From assembly GCA_025266875.1 (NCBI GenBank), contig JALLLT010000166.1, forward strand, positions 1 to 12,954: a stretch of 12,954 nucleotides of DNA, in the 5' to 3' direction. Of the stretch, positions 1-8,654 are shown piece after piece; position 1 is the stretch's first letter, and every line of letters starts with the position of its first letter. Below the pieces are notes generated by a model. That model saw only the letters and a program-made list of their open reading frames with translations, ran no database searches and was not told where the DNA came from. The translations under genes were made by a program, and so were the position numbers. This DNA is from Fennellomyces sp. T-0311 (lineage: Eukaryota > Mucoromycota > Mucoromycetes > Mucorales > Lichtheimiaceae).

Positions 1-3000
1 ATGATTGGTAAGGTTTGCCATCCATATCTTGTAACTTGTAGGTGTCCATATCTAAGTTCCGGTCGATGACTTGATAGGGACCCTTCCAGTTATACTCGAG
101 GTTCTGTTTTTGTTCATGTCGGATCAGAACGTGAATTGCCCACCGCAAAGACTTGATGCTTGAGTGTGGCATCCCACAAGGCTTTGTCGCGTTGTGCGTT
201 GACCGATAAACGTTTGTTCGGCTTGAATACATGCGGCTCGGAGATGACGAAGTGAAGACTTGCGATTGGCGGTGGTGGTATCCGTCGATGGCAGCATGGA
301 AGGGCGTAAGTCATCACCTGGTAAACGTGGTTCGACGCCATAGACCATGAAGTAGGGGCTCATACCGGTCGTGCGGTGTTTTCGGATTTGACACGCGAAC
401 ACGGCAGACTCCAGAAAATCATCCCAGCGATGGACGGTACCATGGACATATTTGCGTAGCATTTGCTTCAGGATACCGTTCGTGCGCTCGGCCTTGCTAT
501 TGGTGCGGGGATGGAATGCGGACGTCAGCTTGTGGTGAATCTTGACGCGATCCAAGTATAAGTTTAATACTTTGGACATGAAGTTCGCGCCTCGGTCGGT
601 CAAGATCTCAGCTGGACATGAGAAACGCATCACGATTTCCTCGAAGATAAAGTCGGCGATAGCTTGACCAGTGGCGTCGGGTACCGCACGGGCGATTGTC
701 CAATTGGTCGCGTAGTCCACCGCGACGAGGATCCAACGGTTGCCACGGATGGTAGCTGGTAACTCGCCGATGAAATCCAAGTGCCAGCGTGAGAAAGGGG
801 CAGGAATATCTAACGGTTTCATTGGCGCATGATGAGTATTTCGGTCTGCATGAGCACCAAGCTGGCATTGCGGGCAACTACAGATCCAATTCTGGAGGTC
901 GTCTTTCATGTTGGGCCACCACCAACGCTTCTTGATGAGATCGTGTAGAGTTTCTCTGCCAGCATGTCCAAAACTGGTATGGTAATGTTCCACAAGATCG
1001 GCGCGGCGTGCAAACAACGCAAAGCGAATTTCTTGAACCTGGGACCCCAGTTTCACCTTGCGAAAGACTTCATCATCTCGGGTGATGAACTTATCGTGGT
1101 GTTTCATCAGTAGATCCTTGTACATTTTTGGCCACTTGTCCTCGGGAAGCGTATAGAACCTTGGCCAGTCTGAATCCTCGACGGGTTGTATGGCGTACAA
1201 ATATTCAGGCTCCATTGATTTTTCTTCGGCTAGGCAATCTGGTCCATCACGGCGGGACAGTAGGTCAGGCACATGGTTGTCTTTTCCACTCTTGTACTGA
1301 ATCTCGGGGTCGTACAGTTCTAACTCGGCAATCCATCGGATGAGGCGTGGTGGAGGCGGCTTGTTCTTGGTCCAGAAATATATCAACGGGTGATGATCGG
1401 TGCGTACCACATACGAGCGTCCGTCGATAAAGCATCGCCAAGTGCGGAGGGCATGCAGAATACCGAGCAACTCACGTTCCTGTGCAGGATAATTTCGTTC
1501 AGCGGACGACAACTTCTTGGACTCGAAGGCTACTGGGTGCATTTCTCCATCCTCCCCTTCCTGCAGTAACACGGCACCGACAGCAAAATTGCTAGCGTCC
1601 GTTTCGATGACATATGGCAGGTCAGGTGATGGCGGCTTGAGGACAGGTGCTTGCGTCATGCGGGTCTTGATGTCGTCGAACGCGGCTTGACACGCGGCGG
1701 TCCAGACAATTGCTCTTTTCTTTGCTCCCGTTCCTTTGGTCAATTCGGTCAAAGGAGCAGCAATCGACGCGAACTCACGAATAAACCGCCGGTAATGCGA
1801 CGCTAAACCAACAAATTGACGGACCTCTTGAACGTTTGTTGGTACTGGCCAGTCTTGAACAGCACGCACCTTTGCACGTGACGGCAGAATCCCAGCACCA
1901 GAAATATGGAACCCAACGAATTCTAGCTCGGTTTTGAAAAACTCGCATTTCTTGACGTTGGCTACGAATTGATTTTCACGAAATTTGTCCAGTACATGAC
2001 GGACATCGCGTTCATGTTCCTCTTTCGAGTCGCTAAAGACGAGGCAGTCATCGAGGTATATCATCACACACTGGTCGAGTAGTTCTTCGCCCACACAACG
2101 GTTCATCATAGCTTGAAATGCGGGAGGGCTGTTGCGTAAACCAAAGCTAAGGACCAGCCATTCGAATGAGCCATATCGAGTGTTGAACGACGTTTTGGGG
2201 ATATCGTCCGGATGTAGGCGTTGTTGGTGATATCCCGACTTCAAGTCGATCAGCGAGAAATACTTTTTGCCACTGAGACGTTCCAGACACTCGTCGATCC
2301 GGGGAAGAGGGTGGGAATGGCGCTTGCTAACGGCGTTGACTGCTCTGTAGTCCAGACACATTCTCATTTCGCCATTCTTCTTGCGTACAAAGAGAACCGG
2401 CGATCCCCATGCAGACGTACTCGGACGAATCAGACCCACGTCGAGGAGCTCTTTGAGTTGCTTGCGCAGCTCATCCAATTCGCGAGGGCTCATCTTATAT
2501 GGAGAGCGATTGATGGGTGCAGCATCTCCAGTATCGATGATTGGTGTTACTTCACGCACTGGTGGCAATCCCGGGAGCTTGTCTTGGAAGACATCTGGGT
2601 ATTCAGTCTTTAGTTGTTGGAGTTTGTCTTGCTGGGGTTGCTCCTCCCCTTGGTGGTCGGAACGTACGAAACACAGGAACAGTTCGTCAACTTGCTTGCG
2701 TTTGGTCAGCTTGGCAACTTGTTTGTGCGAAATCAGGTATGCCAAATCAGGGAGCGGCCGATCGAATTTGGGACGTAGTGTATAAACACTGTTTTCAACT
2801 GTGATTTTCCAGGTGTCTCGATCCCAATCGGGTACCGGCTTCATACGCTTGATCCAATCACGGCCCAAGATCAGGTCAAACTTAGTGTCTAACACATAGG
2901 CCGAGACCTCGTGCGTCAGACCATCAGCATCCAGGGAAAGAGTGACAGCGCGATCAATCTTAAACTTGTGGCCACCTGCCGTTTCGACTTCTCGATCTGA

Positions 3001-3387
3001 TACTGTGCGGACAGGGCAGCCAGCAGCCAAACGTGGAGTGATGTATGAGCAGGTAGCTCCGCTGTCGAGCAAAACCTCAATCGTTTTCCCATTGCAAACC
3101 ATAGAGTACAAAGGCAAGTCAGTGTTCTTTATTGTGTACAACGATTCAATGTGTCTAAAATTGGCTTGATGCCCACTATCGCTCTCCTCCTCTCCACCAA
3201 ATGGAGTATCACTAGAAAGATTGATCAGCGGCATATCAGAGGAGGCCGACGCCTGGCCTAGCGACTCTGATGACACAACGACTTCCTCATGATTTCGGTC
3301 TTGGACCTCCTTGGCGTCGATCGCGTTAAGGGATGGAAACACGCGCGAAGGGACTCCCTTTAATCCCGACGCGCCTTGCCTTTTAAA
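1..3387 (-). pseudogene. pol: pol polyprotein of element A (protease, RT, RNase H, integrase)
   Basis: The pol frame is -1 to gag. An ATG at 3483 lies inside the gag zinc-knuckle codons and is probably not used; entry by frameshifting at 3387-3381 is more likely. Numbering residues from 3483, the visible sites are: protease DSGA at 140-143; RT Asp413 and YLDD at 476-479; RNase H Asp629; an integrase HHCC zinc domain; and a D,D35E core with Asp903, Asp963 and Glu999. After Glu999 the frame breaks twice. One extra base at the plus-strand TTT at 213-215 and one at the AA at 134-135 each shift reading by +1; the stop at 124 is a result. Beyond the second break the GPY/F-type integrase tail (WKGPY) is open to the window edge. 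RT, RNase H and the integrase core are intact, so the breaks affect mainly the DNA-binding tail. A chromodomain, if present, lies outside the window. Confidence 0.9.
3343..3387 (-). promoter_or_regulatory. Candidate programmed -1 frameshift signal, gag-pol of element A
   Basis: The minus strand carries the heptamer T TTA AAA (3387-3381), in exactly the X XXY YYZ phase relative to the gag codons and 18 bases before the gag stop codon. Slipping back one base enters the pol frame. A 6-base spacer follows. Then GCGCG (3374-3370) can pair with CGCGC (3347-3343), enclosing an inner AAGGG/CCCTT hairpin (3360-3356 with 3352-3348, 3-base loop). Spacer length and stem position match known retroviral signals. 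The fold was found by eye; stability was not computed. Confidence 0.72.
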
Positions 3388-4572
3388 TCGCTGTTGAACG
3401 ACTTCTGAGGTGGACGGGCGCCACGAGTTCTGGGTGAGGGGCAATCGCGAGCAATATGGCCACGACCATCGCAGTTGTAGCAACGACGTGGACGTGTCTG
3501 CTGCTCGTACGAACTTGATGAGCCTCCACGGTTGCGTGAGGGAAACTGTCGAACACGGATGGCATCCAAATCCATCGGGGTGGGACCTTCGATGACGGGC
3601 GCAGGGTGAGAGCGGGTTTGGACCTGGGGGTGTTGCGAATGACGAACCATGGATTCGTCAGTTCCTTCGGCATATTCCTTCATTGCCTCGTAGGATTCGG
3701 CGGCATTGTAGGCAGCGAGGAGGGTGGTCGGTCGTTGCATGAGGACAGGCATACGAGCCTCCAAGGCTAGGCCATGGATGAAGGCATGAATTGCATCCTC
3801 GTCATACATCTCCGGTAAGTCTAGCATGATGTTGCGGAACTCGACAACATACTCGCGGATGGTACCAGAGGTGGTGGATGTTTGTTTGAGCTGGCGTAAC
3901 TTGTTTCGGGCAACTTGGGCAGAGTTGCGCGGCTTGAACTCGGCGCGGATAGCTTCACAAAAATCTTCCCAGGTCTTGGGTGTCTGGTTGGATCCGTCGT
4001 CTTGGTCAATTGTCATTTCGAGATGCCGCCACCACGTCGCAGCACCATCACGAAGTAGTGTTGAGGCGTAGGTTACACATTCGTAGTCGCTGAGTTCGGC
4101 ATACAGGCAATATTTGTCAACAGTGTGTAACTATGCTTCAACTGCTGCTGAGGAGCGGCCACCACGGAAAAGGTCAGGTTGGACTGGTTTAACCTTACTA
4201 CCGCTGCGTGGGGGGTGCTTGCTGTCGTAGGGCTCTGATCTCGGCTTGTTGTTCTTGTAGCTGTCGGAGGATTCCTGTCATGGTGGCAAACATGGCTTGT
4301 GTCTCACCAGGTTGTGCTGCTGGTGCCACGGGTGTCGGTGCTGGTTGTGCGTTGATGCCTTGAAAAGTTGTCATCAGAAATGCGTTACGTTGATTTCTGG
4401 CTTCCTGATACAGTGTCCCCAAATTTTCTTCGCCGAACTCGAATCGTTCTGCCTCCGGAATGTCCAGTAGAGGGACTTGTTCTTGATACAACGCTTGTAA
4501 CCGTTCTGGGAGTTCTTGCAAAATGTACCGTTGTACAGTGAACTGCCGTTGTTGATCGAGGGTGAATGCCAT
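3360..4572 (-). pseudogene. gag: gag of element A (frameshift plus internal stop)
   Basis: Gag forms the capsid and binds the element RNA. The frame opens at the ATG at 4572, 10 bases after the PBS, with a Gln/Ala-rich, probably coiled-coil N-terminus. It stops at 4198 because of an apparent extra base in the C6 run (plus-strand G6, 4210-4215). Gag similarity continues in the +1 frame, is interrupted by a TAG at 4133-4131 where neighbouring sequence suggests a former Trp codon, then stays open to the stop at 3360. The middle has a typical retrotransposon gag core (WWRHLE, then a TWEDF-type helix region). Near the C-terminus is a CX2CX4HX4C zinc knuckle (3482-3441). The last part overlaps pol, which is in the -1 frame. 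Only the segment from 4016 down is uninterrupted. Confidence 0.88.
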
Positions 4573-4582
4573 GTTTTACTTT

Positions 4583-4590
4583 CGCTACCA
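4583..4590 (-). other. Primer-binding site of element A (initiator tRNA-Met type)
   Basis: Immediately after the LTR and a two-base spacer, the minus strand reads TGGTAGCG. This complements the CGCTACCA that ends fungal initiator tRNA-Met (for example that of budding yeast). Only 8 bases match before the sequence diverges, which is short but usual for fungal Ty3/gypsy elements. The gag ATG follows 10 bases later. Confidence 0.7.
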
Positions 4591-4711
4591 AATGTCGTCC
4601 TTATAACTGATTGAACCACAGGGAGATAGACGACTCACGAAGAATGAGACCACAAGGGTGAGTAACCACAGAGGTATATGACCACGAAGAATATAAGCAG
4701 ATAGATGATGA

Positions 4712-4741
4712 TTTATTCCATAAACTAAACTGATATTTATA
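4712..4741 (-). promoter_or_regulatory. TATA box and poly(A) signal in LTR of element A
   Basis: On the minus strand TATAAATA occupies 4741-4734 and AATAAA occupies 4717-4712, 24 bases start to start. Initiation normally falls about 30 bases after a TATA box, so the poly(A) signal would sit at or just before the RNA start. The 3' LTR of element B shows the same spacing. Confidence 0.6.
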
Positions 4742-4831
4742 CTGTTTCTAATACTAAAAATATATACAATACTGCTGCAGTGCGTAGCAAAGCCAAACGG
4801 CTTTGAGGATCAAAGAGGCAGGTGCTGCGCA

Positions 4832-4846
4832 TTACGTCAAGACGTA
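4832..4846. promoter_or_regulatory. CRE-like palindrome in U3 of LTR A
   Basis: TACGTC and GACGTA arms, separated by AA, form a perfect inverted repeat at 4833-4846, overlapping TTACGTCA at 4832-4839. That octamer resembles the CRE/ATF site bound by fungal bZIP factors. It is about 90 bases upstream of the TATA box in the sense of element A and is bracketed by two GCTGCGC copies. Regulation by a stress bZIP factor is inference only. Confidence 0.35.
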
Positions 4847-4937
4847 CTGCTGCGCGCCGGAGTAGAAGAAGTGTCATCGGAATTACCATGTTCCGCACAA
4901 TGTACTACGACACGTAGCTAGCACACCAATCCAAGTA

Positions 4938-7900
4938 ATGACGCCTCCTAGTCCTACGCCTGAAATCTCTATTCCCAATGGTCAAGAAGACATGGTGATG
5001 TCTGAAGTCCGTTCCCTTGGTTCTGCTCCTCCTGCTGTTGGCTCTGTTCAAGATCCAATGCATCGATCCATGTTAGGTTCAGATGGACATGCAGGTTCTG
5101 CCGTTTCGATGTCACCTCTAGAGGTTTCGCATTTGGCAATCCAAAGAGCGACTGAGAACATGTCTTTGTTGGGTAGAAGACTGGCACAAGAACAATTGGC
5201 TGAGAATGAGTTCAACACCGTGCTTGCACAGTATGAGCTTGCATCCCGTGGCTTGAATGCTTTGATGTCAGGTCATCAACAGATTCTGCAATCGCAGTCA
5301 TCTTCCGCTTCCGTCTCTGTCGAACGTCCTTCAGGTACCTCGCGTAGCTCGATTGTACCAGCCGATTTGCCGCTTCTGCAGTGGACAGGCAACGTCTTTG
5401 ATAAGTCGAGAACTACGTTTTCGTCTGTACAAGAATGCCTTGATCGGTTTGAAGACATCGTAGAGTCATACTCTCAAGATTTGGATTCCTCGTGGTGCCG
5501 TTTGCTTCCGCGCATGCTATCTCCTGATCAACGCTCCTGGTTTGTGGATCACTTGAAACCACATGGACACCTCCCCTGGGCCTTTGCCAAGAAGACCATC
5601 ATTAGCAAGTATGGTATCCAAGATGCCGAGCGCCAAGCCCAAGCAACCCAAGCCTTATTCAACTTGCAGATGAACCGGGATGAGTCGGTAGAACGGTACA
5701 CTGACCGTTTTCACAAGATTCGTCGTGAAGCTGGCCTCGAGGATAGCCGCGTAGTGGCCACGTTGTTTGTCAACTCTTTGTTGCCAGAGTTGTCCCAGCA
5801 CGTCAGTTTGGGTCAAGCCCATTTGCCCGCTGACAGGCGCGAGTCCACTGATCAAGCCGCGAATTTGGCGCGCACATTATATAGCAAGGTGGTGCTATCA
5901 AGACACGATCCGCGCGTAGCAGCTTTAGAAGCCTCCGTGAACTTGGCAAGTTCGTCGTCGTCTGCTGGTGGTTCTGGTTCGTCTGGTGCTGGTGGCTCCC
6001 CCAAAGCCAAGGACAAGAAAAAGGCTGCCGATAGCAAGTTTTGCCGCCTTCATGGCAAGGGAAAGCATTCAACCGATGAGTGCAGGCAAGTTGCGTCTCT
6101 CAGGACGAATGGCACTTCTGGTGGTAAAGTGTCAAAGCATTCGGGTTCGTCGTCGTCGTCTTCGGTGTCGTCTTCTGGCAGTGCGTCGTCTTCTGGCAAA
6201 AAGTGCTATAAGTGCTCAATGCCTTGGTCTCGAGGACATACGTGTTCACCTGTGAACCACATGGCCATACGATCAGCGACTCGTACTTTGTCAGAAACAG
6301 ACAACACACCCCCAGTCACGCCGACTTCTCGTCGCACAACTGCTGCTCCCATGCCTCCTACTGGTTCAGGTACCCCGGTATCTACCGATCCCTCTTCGTT
6401 GCCTCCAACTGCTGTTACCACAGCAACAGATACTTCGACCGCGCCTCCATCCGAGGACATTGATATGACTGAGCTTGAGGATGCCCTCAACGATGCCTGT
6501 TCTGATTGTAAGTCATCACGCGATTTTACTCGTCGTACATACCGGAACACTAAAGCTTTTTATACTTGTGTTACTATACAGAAAAGGAATTGCTTTGCTT
6601 TCGTGGACTGTGGCGCCACATTCAGCGCGATTACACCTTCTTTCTGCTCTCTCTTGGGTCTTTCTGTGGTTCCTGCAACAGGGAAGATTGGCATGGCTGC
6701 TCCCGGTCTCGGGATAGATAGAGTTGGCACAACACAAATAAAGCTTGAACACAATGGATACATTGCTGATGCACATACTTTTGAAGTGATGGATATTAAC
6801 GCTGACGCTGACATTTCAATTGGCGCTGATCTTATGACGTCTATTGGGATATATATGAAAGGCTTAGCTCATTGCTGGCACAAGTCTTCTCGTCCGTTAC
6901 TGCCTCCACCCGTTACTTTACTCAAAGCTAATGATGCATCTGCTGGAACACCAGAAGAACACTCTCAGTTTCTTGCAGCAATTCAACCATTACTTGACGA
7001 AAATGCGAACATTCCTGCTGACTCATACTGTCCTATTCCTGAGGCAGTTGTTGAGCTTCACACACCTGAAGGAAAAGTCGTAAACCGTCGCCAATACCGG
7101 CTGCCTAACAACATTATGCCAGCACTTCGTGAGCACATACAGAAATGGCTTGACGATGGTGTAATTCAAAAGGCTCCGCCTGGTTGCACATGGAATTCAC
7201 CACTCACGTTTACACCGAAGCGCGATTCGGCTGGAAACATCAAGGGAATTCGTCCATGTCTTGACATACATGGGGTCAATGCCTCGCTAACGAATGACGA
7301 TAAGTACCCTTTGCCGCTTATCAAGGATATATACAGAAAGATTGGCAATGCTCCATACTTATCAGTATTGGATGTACAAGCCGCATTTCACTCACTGTTA
7401 ATCCGAGAAGATCACAGGCATAAAACATGCTTCACCTTTGACGATAAACAATACTGCTTCGTACGATCACCTTTTGGAATCAAACACGTTAGCTCAGTAT
7501 GGATGAGAGTCCTACATACTGTCACGGATGGTCTTGAAGGAGTTGTTTCCTATGCGGATGACATTGTCTGTTGGGGAAATACGTATGAACAACATTTGGA
7601 AAGAGTCCAGAAGCTTATACGTCGATTGACTGAATTCAACCTACGAATCAACATTGACAAAGCACAGTTCCATCAAAGATGTGTCAATTTACTTGGGTAT
7701 TGTATCCAGGATGGCATGATTGCTCCTGATCCGAGGAAAGTATCCAACGTGATGGAATGGGAACAGCCCAAAACAGGCCGTGATGTTATGTCATTCCTTG
7801 GTCTAGCTGGATTTTTCCGAGAGCATATTCCGAATTTTGCTCGTCTTACTGCTCCATTGAATGCGTTACGTACCGCTGGCGCTTTGGATAACCTTTGGAC

Positions 7901-8654
7901 AGAAGAACATACAACTGCATTCAACAATGTGAAACTCGCTTTACAGTCTGCGCCTGTTCTTAGCCAACCAGTGGAAGGTCTACCATACTACCTTGCTACT
8001 GATGCATCCCAATACGCGATTGGTTGTTGCCTCTACCAGATTGTGGACAATACATACCGTTACATTGGTTTTATGGCACGTTCTTTGAACAAAGCAGAAC
8101 AAGCATACAGTACTACAAAAAGAGAACTACTTTGCATCTGTTACGGTTTAGTGAAGTTCCATCAGTTCACGTGGCAGCAAAAGCTTACAGTGATGTGTGA
8201 TCACAAAAGTTTACAATATCTCCATACACAACCGATTGCTTCACCGATGATGATCAACTGGATGGATATCATTTGCGGTTATGACTTTGACGTCGTGCAT
8301 ATACCTGGCATTCGCAATATTCTGCCAGATTCTCTTAGCCGTCTCTTCCCGTCAAACGCGCTGGAAGGGGGTAATAATCCAGATAATCAGCATGATCACG
8401 CGCGTTCTCCTTATTTGGGCGATCTCATCTCGTCACGAAAAAAAAGAATTTCGGTACTTCTTCTTCCAACTCTACTCATGCTCAACGCGCTGCTGACATT
8501 GTCGACTATATCACTCCACCAGAGGAAGCACGTAGTAACTTACTGCTACAAGCACATCTCAATGGACACTTTGGTACTGACGCCATCGTACACGAGTTGC
8601 ATAGCCAAGGTTTTCACTGGAAAAACATCAAGCAAGACGCACTCAACACGGTAG
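4938..8654 (+). CDS. gag-pol: gag-protease-RT-RNase H polyprotein of element B
   Basis: The frame is 1238 codons long. Residues about 150-290 form a retrotransposon gag core. Two Ser/Gly-rich linkers flank two cysteine-histidine motifs, CX2HX4HX4C (369-382) and CX2CX7HX1C (423-436). A Ser/Thr/Pro-rich stretch leads to a protease whose active site reads DCGA (557-560) instead of the usual DSG or DTG. RT has Asp812 and YADD (872-875). RNase H has Asp1022, Glu1063 and Asp1088. There is no break between gag and pol, so both would be made as one polyprotein. From about residue 1168, after the A8 run at 8438-8445, the reading is out of frame: the real integrase continues in the -1 frame, so the last about 71 residues are probably not native. 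The ATG at 4938 is the first in frame, but upstream sequence was removed by element A, so an earlier start is possible. Confidence 0.9.
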   Translation: MTPPSPTPEISIPNGQEDMVMSEVRSLGSAPPAVGSVQDPMHRSMLGSDGHAGSAVSMSPLEVSHLAIQRATENMSLLGRRLAQEQLAENEFNTVLAQYELASRGLNALMSGHQQILQSQSSSASVSVERPSGTSRSSIVPADLPLLQWTGNVFDKSRTTFSSVQECLDRFEDIVESYSQDLDSSWCRLLPRMLSPDQRSWFVDHLKPHGHLPWAFAKKTIISKYGIQDAERQAQATQALFNLQMNRDESVERYTDRFHKIRREAGLEDSRVVATLFVNSLLPELSQHVSLGQAHLPADRRESTDQAANLARTLYSKVVLSRHDPRVAALEASVNLASSSSSAGGSGSSGAGGSPKAKDKKKAADSKFCRLHGKGKHSTDECRQVASLRTNGTSGGKVSKHSGSSSSSSVSSSGSASSSGKKCYKCSMPWSRGHTCSPVNHMAIRSATRTLSETDNTPPVTPTSRRTTAAPMPPTGSGTPVSTDPSSLPPTAVTTATDTSTAPPSEDIDMTELEDALNDACSDCKSSRDFTRRTYRNTKAFYTCVTIQKRNCFAFVDCGATFSAITPSFCSLLGLSVVPATGKIGMAAPGLGIDRVGTTQIKLEHNGYIADAHTFEVMDINADADISIGADLMTSIGIYMKGLAHCWHKSSRPLLPPPVTLLKANDASAGTPEEHSQFLAAIQPLLDENANIPADSYCPIPEAVVELHTPEGKVVNRRQYRLPNNIMPALREHIQKWLDDGVIQKAPPGCTWNSPLTFTPKRDSAGNIKGIRPCLDIHGVNASLTNDDKYPLPLIKDIYRKIGNAPYLSVLDVQAAFHSLLIREDHRHKTCFTFDDKQYCFVRSPFGIKHVSSVWMRVLHTVTDGLEGVVSYADDIVCWGNTYEQHLERVQKLIRRLTEFNLRINIDKAQFHQRCVNLLGYCIQDGMIAPDPRKVSNVMEWEQPKTGRDVMSFLGLAGFFREHIPNFARLTAPLNALRTAGALDNLWTEEHTTAFNNVKLALQSAPVLSQPVEGLPYYLATDASQYAIGCCLYQIVDNTYRYIGFMARSLNKAEQAYSTTKRELLCICYGLVKFHQFTWQQKLTVMCDHKSLQYLHTQPIASPMMINWMDIICGYDFDVVHIPGIRNILPDSLSRLFPSNALEGGNNPDNQHDHARSPYLGDLISSRKKRISVLLLPTLLMLNALLTLSTISLHQRKHVVTYCYKHISMDTLVLTPSYTSCIAKVFTGKTSSKTHSTR
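8361..8375 (+). other. Internal polypurine-tract copy (candidate central PPT) of element B
   Basis: CTGGAAGGGGGTAAT here is identical over 15 bases to the 3' polypurine tract region at 9935-9949. It lies between RNase H and integrase, about 60 bases before the frame change, and encodes LEGGN in frame. A weaker match (ATCCA) follows in both places. Confidence 0.5.

Larger units (their letters stand above)
1..4912 (-). mobile_element. Ty3/gypsy LTR retrotransposon A, cut at left edge
   Basis: Reading on the minus strand, the order is LTR (4912-4593), primer-binding site (4590-4583), gag, then pol with protease, reverse transcriptase, RNase H and integrase. This order, with integrase after RNase H, defines Ty3/gypsy (Metaviridae) rather than Ty1/copia. 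The polypurine tract and 3' LTR lie beyond position 1. Gag has one frameshift and one internal stop, and the integrase C-terminus has two frameshifts, so this copy is probably non-autonomous unless the indels are assembly errors. Its LTR lies 25 bp from the gag start of the plus-strand element B, which implies insertion into B. Confidence 0.93.
4593..4912 (-). repeat. 5' LTR of element A
   Basis: The 320-bp segment is bounded by perfect 6-bp inverted ends, TGTCGT at one end and ACGACA at the other. The PBS starts two bases inside the inner end. The minus strand shows a TATA box (4734-4741) and an AATAAA signal (4712-4717). The part transcribed after these carries small degenerate repeats around TTCTTCGTG and TGTGGT. 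The partner LTR is outside the window, so the boundaries rest on the inverted ends and the PBS, not on an LTR-LTR alignment. Confidence 0.85.

Noticed and set aside
3183..3196. Purine run GGAGAGGAGGAGAG on the minus strand as an internal PPT of element A
   Set aside because: It encodes a Gly/Glu-rich stretch before the protease, and A's true 3' PPT is outside the window, so no copy can be matched.
3483..3485. ATG at 3483 (minus) as the start of pol in element A
   Set aside because: It lies within the codons of the gag zinc knuckle and the first pol-frame residues look like shadow of gag; the slippery site further down explains entry better.
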